Made by a program: the position numbers and the translations under genes
In this document: piece after piece, positions 41,001 through 50,000 of the stretch
Layout: each line of letters begins with the position of its first letter
Numbering within the stretch: the stretch's first letter is position 1
Notes under the pieces: model-generated
Seen by the model: the letters and a program-made list of their open reading frames with translations, nothing else
Told to the model about the DNA's origin: nothing
The model's database searches: none
Assembly: GCA_012932295.1 (NCBI GenBank)
Contig: JAAONU010000016.1
Coordinates: 17,389,530-17,453,529, forward strand
Length of the DNA stretch: 64,000 nt
Direction: 5' to 3'
DNA from: Cyclina sinensis
Lineage: Eukaryota; Mollusca; Bivalvia; Venerida; Veneridae

Positions 41001-44000
41001 GGCCCTGAGCCTTAAGATTTAGTATGTAGCATTGTCTAGTGGACCTCTACCAAGCTTGTTCAAATCATGGCCTCTGGGTCAAAAATGGCCCTGCCCCAGG
41101 GGTAACTTGTTTTACATAGAGTTATATAGGAAAAACTTCAAAATTTTCTTGTCAGAAACCGTAAGGCATAGAGCTTAGATATTTGGTATGTAGCATTGTC
41201 TAGTGGACCCCTACTAAGTTTGTTCAAATTATACCCCTGGGGTCATATCTGGCCCCACCCGAGGGTCATTGGTTTTACATAGGCTTATATAGTGAAAACT
41301 TTGAAAATCTTCTTGTAGAAGGAGAAGTAACATTTTCAGTCTAAATAATCTGGAAATTTGTCAGACAGTTTGTTTCTATGATTTCTAGCTCCAGTTTGAA
41401 TATGGGTCATCTGGGTTCAAAAGGTCACAGAGCCCAAAAATAGAAAAACCTTGTTAACACTCTAGAGGTTACATTTTCAGTCAAAATATCCCAGAAATTT
41501 GTCAGAAAGGTTGTTTTGATGATTTTTAGCTTAAGTTCAAAATTGGGTCATCTGGGGTCAAAAACTAGGTCACAGAGCCCAAATATGGAAAAACCTTGTG
41601 TACACTCTAGAGGTAACATTTTCAGTCCAAAAAACCTGGAATCTGTCAGAAAGGTTGTTTCAATGATTTCTAGGTTAAATTTGAATATGGGTCATCTGAA
41701 ATCAAAAACTAGGTCACAGAGCCCAAAAATAGAAAAAAAACTTGTTAACACCGTAGAAGCTACTTTTCAGTCCAAATATTCTTGAAATTTGTCAGAAAGG
41801 ATGTTTTAATGATTTCTAGCTCATATTCGAACAAAGGTCATCTGGGGTCAAAAACTAGGTCACAGACCAGAAATATGGAAAAACCTTGTTAACACACATT
41901 GAGGTAACATTTTCAGTTCAAATAACCTTGAAATTTGTCAGAAAGATTGTTTTAATGATTTCTAGCTCAGTTTTGAATATGGGTTATCTGGGGTCAAAAA
42001 CTAGGACACAGGGCCAAAAAGTAGAAAATCCTTGTTAATGCTCTAGAGGTTACATTTTCAGTCCAAATGTCCTTGAAATTTGTCAGAAAGGTTGTTTCAA
42101 TGATTTCCAGCCCAGATTAGGATATGGGTCATCTGGGATCAAAAACTAGGTCACAGAGCCCTAAAATGTTAAAACCATTTTAACACTCCAGAGGTTACAT
42201 TTTCAGTCCAAATATCCTGGAAATTTGTCAAACAGGTTGTTTTGATGATTTCTGGCTCATGTACTAATATGGGTCATCTTTGATCAAAAACTAGGTCACA
42301 GAGCCCAAAATATGGAAAAACCTTGTTAACACTCTACATGTAGAGTTAAGATTTTAATTCCAAATATCCTTAAAATTGGCAGAAAGGTTGCTTCTATGAT
42401 TTCTAGCTCAACTTTGAATATGGGTCATCTGGATTAAAAAAACAGGTCACAGAGCCTAAATATTGAAAAACTTTGTTAACACTCTAGAAGTAACTTTCAG
42501 TCCAAATAATCTGGAAATTTGACTGAAAGGTTGTTTCTTAGATTTCTAGCTCAGGTTTGAATATGGGTCATCTCGGGTCAAAAACTAGGTTACAGAGCCC
42601 AAATATGGAAAAACCTTGTTAACACTCAAGAGGCTACACTTTCAGTCCAAATAACCTTGAAATTTGTCAGAAAGATTGTTTCAATAATTTCTAGGTCAAG
42701 TTCAAATATAGGTCATCTGGGGTCAATTAACCAGGTCCATAGCAACTTTGTTAAAAGCAGTCATATTCAGGTGAGCGATATAGGGCCATCATGGCCCTCT
42801 TGCTTGAAGAAAAAGTTGAGCTATTATAATTGCTAAGTCATCATCATTGTCATTGTTATTGTCGTTGTTGTTGCTGTATAATACATTTAAATTATTGGAT
42901 GTATTGGTGTTAAATATATGTATCTGCTAAATGTGTTTGTAAAGTGCAATAGAATATTTAAATGTTTACGCTATATAAATGTCATGTATTTGTATTTATT
43001 ATGCTTCCCGAAGGGCGAGCATATAGTTGCCGCTTTGTTTGTCCATCCCATCCGTCCGTCCCATCCGTCCGTTCTTCGTCTGACTATCCATCATAATTTT
43101 GTCCGGAGCATAACTTGAAAACCCCTGGATATAATTTGTTTAAACTGCACACAGTGGTAGAGGGCATTGATGCGGAGTGCAGTGCCAAAAAACCATAACT
43201 CTAATTTGCCCTGTTTTTGAATTATCTCCCATTTTAGAAAAATCTTGTCCAGAGCATAACCTGAAAACCCTTGGACATTATTTGTTAAAACTGCACACAG
43301 TGGTAGAGGGCATTGAGTTGGAGTGCAGTGCCAAAGAACCATAACTCTGTTTGCCCCGTTTTTAAATTATCTCCCTTTTAAGAAAATCTTGTCCAGAGCA
43401 TAACCCGAAAACCCTTGGAGATATTTATGCTCCCCGAAGGGCGAGCATATAGTTGCCGCTTTGTCCGTCCATCCGTCTGGTCTGTCCGTTCATTCGTCTG
43501 TCATAATTATTATACCCCCGCTTCGAAGAAGTGGGGGGTATACTGTTTTACCCTTGTCCGTGTGTCTGTCCGTCCGTCCGTAACAAATTTCCGTTGCAGT
43601 TTTCTCAGCAACTATAACATGCAGAAGCCTGATATTTCACATATTGCTATACCCTATAGTCCCATATGGTGTAAAGCGATTTTATGCTCCTTGCTCATCT
43701 ACTTTCTGTTTACCGAATACTTAGATTTTTACACATAGTTGACATACATTCACAATTTCTGTCACAGTTTTCTCAGCAACTATAAGATGCAGCAGCCTGA
43801 TATTTTGCATATTGCTTTATCCTATAGTCCCATATGGTGTAAAGCGATTTTATGCTCCTTGCTCATCTACTTCCTGTTTACCGAATATTAGATTTTTACA
43901 CATAGTTGACATACATTCACAATTTCCGTCACAGTTTTCTCAGCAACTATAAGATGCAGCAGCCTGATATTTTGCATATTGCTTTATCCTATAGTCCCAT

Positions 44001-47000
44001 ATGGTGTAAAGCGATTTTATGCTCCTTGCTCATCTACTTCCTGTTTACCGAATACTTAGATTTTTACACATAGTTGACATACATTCACAATTTCTGTCAC
44101 AGTTTTCTCAGCAACTACAGTACGCTCAACGCGGATTTTGCAAAACCCGCGAGACCCCGCGGATGAGACTCATTGCAGACGAAATTTTGCACAAAATTTG
44201 TTCGCGAGACCCCGCGGACTGAAAATGGTCACCACCGAGGACAAAAAACTGTGGCTGTAAGCGTTTCCCCCGTCGAACGCCGTGGGGGAATGCGGTGTCA
44301 ATCACGGCAGATCGCGGTAAAAACTGTTGCATTTTACGATTATTTATTAAAACTTTACTACTTAAAATATGTAAAATTTTATTTTGTAATAAAAATTTAT
44401 GGAGATACAATGTATTTGTTGTTTGTACTTCTTGTTGTTCTCTTGTTTCTTATCACCATGTACAAAAATGGGCACAAAAAGTACTCTAAATCGCGGCAAA
44501 TCATTGTCGTATTAAAAATGAAAATAGAGTAGATATGCAAGTTCATGGTTGTGAAAACCACTTTTAAGTCAAATACTGAATAATCTCGGTGTACGGATTT
44601 TACGAAAAAGTAACAAGAGACAACAATGTTTCTTATACCATGAAAACTTTATCCTTGTCAATATCTCCTACGAAAACTAGGTGTTACTATTTATAGATTT
44701 TCTGAAAATGAGAATTGAAATCGACAATGCAGCATAAGATCATGTGATGTGGAAAAGGCGGTAAAATACTGGGATTTTTTAATGGAAAATTACTCAAACT
44801 TGCCGTCAAAGGTTAGCTCTTGAATTTACAACCAATAAAACTACGGTATTGTATGACGTGTAAAGATCATAGGTCACGGGAAGTGTGATTGACAGGTTGT
44901 TCCTTTGAGGCTACATGTAGGTTTCACAACAATATTACGATATAAAAGATTGTGAAATTCATCCCCAAATGATAGAAATATAAGGGGAGTGTTGAGCCAC
45001 TGAAATTTACAATTAACAAGTTTTTGTTTTGCATCCCAAAATTATATTTATACAAGTTCTGCAGATTTCACTTTAAAAACCAGAGCTCAGATTGGTTTAT
45101 AAACTAGTTAGACAAAAGGTGTTTAAGTTCGTATTTAGGTATGTTATTCACACAGGTGTCAGCTGTGTTTATGAGTTAATCTGAAGACATGTCACCCTTT
45201 CTAAAAAGTTGAAAGCCGCTATTGAGTGACCTAATTTCTTTGACAGTTAAAGCAGTTCACTGGAAATAACCGCGATAATTGGCATGTGTAACATGAAATT
45301 ATTGTTAGAAATGTTTTAATTTGAGATGGTTTTGGATAGTTCAAGGAAACAATGATGCTGTAGTATACTCTGTAGTATGTAGTTTGTGTCTATCTTCGCG
45401 GTCACTCCAAATTTTACAATCAAAACAAAGGTAACGTTTTTCATTTTAAATGCTGTTTCAATATTTTACATATACAATTTTAACTAATGTTAATACCATT
45501 TAGTCATCTTGTAAAATAAGAACACGGTGAAAATTTTATAAAATAAACATTTATTTTTGAAGCTATAGTTAAAATGGCCACCGCGAATCGCCGCGAGAAA
45601 CAGGTAACCGATTTTATCGATAATTTAAATACAGTCTCGGCTATTTTGTCCGCGGTGGAAATAACTTGACACCGCGGATCGCGGCGGAAATTAGCCCTCT
45701 CATTGCGGACGTCCGCCGCGTTTGTCCGCGATAAAGAAAAATCGTCCGCGGTGGTATCGCGGAAAAGGCAGAATCCGAGCGTACTGTATAAGATGCAGCA
45801 GCCTGAGATTTTGCATATTGCTTTATTCTATAGTTCCATATGGTATAAAGCGAATATATGCTCCTTGCTCATCTACTTCCTGTTTACCAAATACTTAGAA
45901 GTTACCAACACACAGTAAAGGAGGTTCACTTGATCGTGTTTTTGTGAATAAAGACTTCGATGAATCAGAAATCACAGATGTAATACCTGTTCATTATTCT
46001 GACCATTTTCATATCCATCTAGCTGTGCCTTGGATGAAGTTGTATTAAGTTCAGGTAAATACTCGGAAAAATTTGACACTCTTTATACATATGACAAATG
46101 CATATTACATTATGAAAGTCAAATTTCTGATAGCGGGGGTATCACTAGTGAGCATTAGCTCACAAATTTACTTGTTTTGTCCGGATCATAACACAAAAAC
46201 TATGAGAGATATCAAGACCAAACTTCATAGGTAGTTAGATCTCATTAAGGAGCAGTGCAGTGCACAAGAACCATAATTCTTGCTTTATCAATTTTTGAAT
46301 TATTGCCCTTTGAAATTTCTCATACTTATTTTTTGTCTGGGGCATATCTCACAAAGTATAAGAGTTCTCAACTTGAAAGTTTATAAGATGATAGATCTCA
46401 TTGATGAGCAGTGCAGTGCACAAGAACCATGACTCTTGCTTTATTAATTTTTGAGTTATTGCCCTTTAAAATTTCTCATACTTAATTTTTGTGCGGGGCA
46501 TATCTCACAAAGTATAAGAGATATTAACATGAAACTTTACTGGTAGATAGATCTCTATAAGGAGAAGTGCAGCCTGCAAGAATCGTTACTGTATTTTGCA
46601 TAATTTAGGAGTTAATGCCCTTTGTTATTTTTCATACTTTAAAAAAATACATATTAAACAATAGCCCTTTTGGAATTGGCATTTATTCGAGGAGCATCCA
46701 TCGGTTCTACCGATTTCTTGTTTTATTAACGACATCTCCTCTGAAACCACCAGGCCAAATTTAAAGAAACTTGCCTGGGATGTTCCTTGCAAGAAGCTCT
46801 GCCAAGATTATTCAAACGGTTCTGGTCCATTGCATTTCTTGGTCACTGGAGCTAAAAAAAGATTTTAAAAGTTGGATCTTTAAAAATCTTTTCTCCAAAA
46901 CCTCTTGGCCTGGAGCTTAGATATTTAGTATGAAGCATCATCTAGTGGACCTCTACCAATTTTGTTCAAATTATGACCCTTGGGTCAAAACTGACCCCAG

Positions 47001-50000
47001 CCCAGGGGTCTGTTGATTTTACATTGATTTATATATGGAAAACTTAAAAATCTTCTTGTCAGAAACCACAAAGCATAGAGTTAAGATATTTGGTGTGCAG
47101 CATTGTCTAGTGGACCTCTACCAAGTTTGTTAAAATCATAGCCCTGTTTCAAAAAGGTCCCATCCCAGTGGTCACATGTTTTGCATAGAGTTATATAGGA
47201 AAAGATTTAAAAAATCTTCTTGTCAGAAACCAAAAGATGTACAGCTTAGATATTTGATATGTAGCATTGTCTAGAGGACCTATACCAAGTTTGTTCTAAT
47301 CATGACCATGGGGTCAAAACTGGCCCCACCCAGGGGGTCATTTGATTTTACGTAAAGACTTATATAGGGAAAACTTAAAAAATCTGCTGCTCTGAAACAC
47401 CAAGGGCTAGACCTTCAATTTTTCATTGTTATTTGTCCCCCAACCCCACCTTTCTGGTATATTGCTTTTGCTTTGTCCATGGGTGTTTGTTCGTCTGTCT
47501 GTCTGTCACACTTCATTTCTGTTCAATAACTTGAGTACCAGTTGATCCAGAGACTTCAAACTTCACAGGGTTATTGCCCTCATTGAATAGAAAAAAAAAC
47601 CACATTTTGTCTTTTTGGGGTTATACAGTGCCAGAAAGGTGAAGGTCTGAGGAACCTCTAGAGTTAAAACCGTTTCCACTCAATAACAGGAGTACCATTT
47701 CACCAAGAGCCTTCAAACTTCATAGGATTATTTTACTTACTTATTAAAAGAACCATATTGTTTTTGGGATTAGTAGGTCAAAAGTCAAGGTCACAGGGAC
47801 CTGTAGAGTGAAAACTATTTCTGCTCAGCAACTCGAGTACCATTTGTAACACCCAGAACCTTCAAACTTCATAGGGTAAACTTTATAGGATGAATGCTTT
47901 TACTAAACAGAAGAACCATATTGTTTTTGGAATTAATAGTCAAAGGTCAAGGTCACAGGGACCTGTAGAGTGAAAAGTATTTCTGTTGAGTAATTGTAGT
48001 ACCATTACACCCAGAGCCTTCAAACTTTATAGGGTAATTGTATAACTCTATTGTCTTTAGGGTCCATAGGTCAAAGGTCAAGTTCACAGGAACCTCTAGT
48101 GTGAAAACTGTTTTTGCTCAGTAACTGGAGTACCATTTTACCCAGAGTCTTCAAACTTCATAGGATGATTGCCCTTACTCATTAAAAGAAGCCTATCATT
48201 TTTGGGATTAGTAGGTCAAAAGTAAAAGTCACAGGGACCTGTAGAGTGAAAACTATTTCTGCTCAGCAATTCGAGTACCATTGCACCCAGAACGTTCAAA
48301 CTTCTTAGGGTAATAATATTAGAAGAACCTGATTGTTTTGGGGTCCATAGGTCAAAGGTCAAGTTTACAGGGACTTGTAAAGTAAAACTATTTCTGCCAT
48401 CATTGCCCTCTGGATTTTATTGGGATGGGGAGGTACTTGCTCATCCCCCTCCACAGGGCTTTCCTGTCCCCAAAAAATTATTTCATTCAATATTTTTTAC
48501 AGTCATGATATTTTTGTTTTCTTAACAGTTAAAAATCTATTAAAATGCCCCCATTTCCAACAAATAAACAGACAAGCATTGGTGCCACAGTGCTCTTGTT
48601 CCTATAATGAATCAATTTCATAGAACCTATGTGTATTTAAATATAAAAAAAGATTTACCAAAAATTAATTTTTGACAGTTATTTACCAAATATGGTCCAA
48701 CTTTAAAAAGAAAGTAAAGTAAAATTTGTTATTCTTCTTAATTGTATTGCAGGTATGGTCAGTGGATTGTACATTGTTGTTTATAGTCTTAATACCAGGA
48801 ACATTCGTGTCTGACCATTGTATTATCAAATCTGTCCTTAATGTTCAAAAAGAATATATGGCTAGTAAAACTATGGAATTTCGTAATTTGAAAAAAAAAA
48901 GATCACGATGACTTTGACAGATCTTTCCAATATTGTGGTAGAAAGTGACGATGTAAATTCTTATGTGAACCAGTTTGAGATGGAACTGGAGTCAGTTCTT
49001 GATAAACATGCTCCTTTAACACAAAAAACTGTGATCTGTCGAGCACCTAAACCGTGGTTTAGTGTTGATTTACTTCAAAGTAAAAGGTTATTACGTAAAA
49101 CTGAACTATTATGGAGAAGATACAAACAACCACAACAGCTTGAAACATTAAAACAGTTACGTTTGAAATATCACTATGAAATCATGACAGAAAAAAGAAG
49201 TGTTCTTAGTGAAAAAGTATTAGACTCAAAGGGTGATTCAAAAAGATTGGTACAGGTTGGTTTCAGAGCTTACTGGGACAATGTCAGAAAATCCCATGCC
49301 TACTGATGAAAGCAACAATTCATTGGCAGAGAATTTCGCAGATTTCTTTCTAAGTAAAATTGAGAAGATCCGTAAGTCTCTAAAAAGCTATCAAAGTTAT
49401 ACCCCCACAGAATAGAAATACTTAATGTTTTGATTCTTTTTGTGACTTGAGTAAGAATGAAGTGAGGATATTAGCAATGGAACTTTAAACAAAATCTTGT
49501 GAACTTGATAAACTACCAACAAAAATATTGAAAATGCATCTTGATGAATTATTGCCCCTTATAACTGATCTTGTGAATATGTCTCAACGCCAAGGCATTT
49601 TTCCATCTAAGTGGAAACATGCAATTGTTAGGCCTCTCCTGAAAAAAGCCGGCCTCAAACTTGTTCTGTCCAATTATCGTCCAGTGAGCAACCTGCCTTT
49701 TCTTTCAAAACTCATAGAAAAAGCAGCACTCCTTAGATTGATTAGCACTCCTTGTGACCGTTCAATTACCTTAAAATAAGAAATATCAGAAAATACCTAA
49801 CTAATGATGCTACTGAAATTCTTGTTCAATCTCTCGTTATTTCACATCTAGATTATTGCAATGCAATTCTTTTTGGTATTTCTCAATGTGATTTGTGCAA
49901 ATGCAAAGGATACAAAACATGTGTGCTAGACTTGTTTTAAGACTCAGAAAATATGATAGTTCTAAACAAGCACTTTTTCAGTTGCATGGGCTTCCTGTGA

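Larger units (their letters stand above)
43511..46174 (+). mobile_element. Pearl-like element, ATACCCCC family, middle layer of the nest
   Basis: The 5' palindrome pairs ACCCCCGCTTC with GAAGTGGGGGGT, then GTCTGTCCGTCCGTCCG. Units of 167-168 bp start CAGTTTTCTCAGCAACTAT at 43597, 43765, 43932 and 44100, and the fourth is cut by the pogo-like insertion. After a LINE endonuclease fragment (45917-46048) the end has AGCGGGGGTAT at 46132, the TGAGCATTAGCTCA hairpin and CTTG. The flanks belong to the ATGCTCCCC element and rejoin as CATAATT/TTTTGTCCGG, showing the original target. Confidence 0.9.
43001..46723 (+). mobile_element. Pearl-like element, ATGCTCCCCGAA family, outer shell of a triple nest
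   Basis: Two 5' ends occur in tandem, at 43001 (ATGCTTCCCGAAGGGCG) and 43437 (ATGCTCCCCGAAGGGCG), each with a palindrome and a run such as CCATCCGTCCGTCCC. Core units contain CTGCACACAGTGGTAGAGGG (144 bp apart) and GAGCATAACTTGAAAACCC. The core is broken at 43510 by another element and resumes at 46175 as TTTTGTCCGGATCATAACAC, with units at 46258, 46413 and 46569. It ends TTCGAGGAGCAT (inverse of the 5' arm), hairpin TCGGTTCTACCGA and CTTGTTT. It is non-coding. Confidence 0.85.

Noticed and set aside
43091..43342. Minus-strand 83-codon frame with internal repeat
   Set aside because: The repeated peptide simply reflects the 144 bp tandem unit of the element core.
44173..44532. 119-codon frame inside the pogo-like element, with a hydrophobic stretch
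   Set aside because: It overlaps a minus-strand frame in the CpG-rich end, has no transposase motif, and the hydrophobic part is AT-rich filler.
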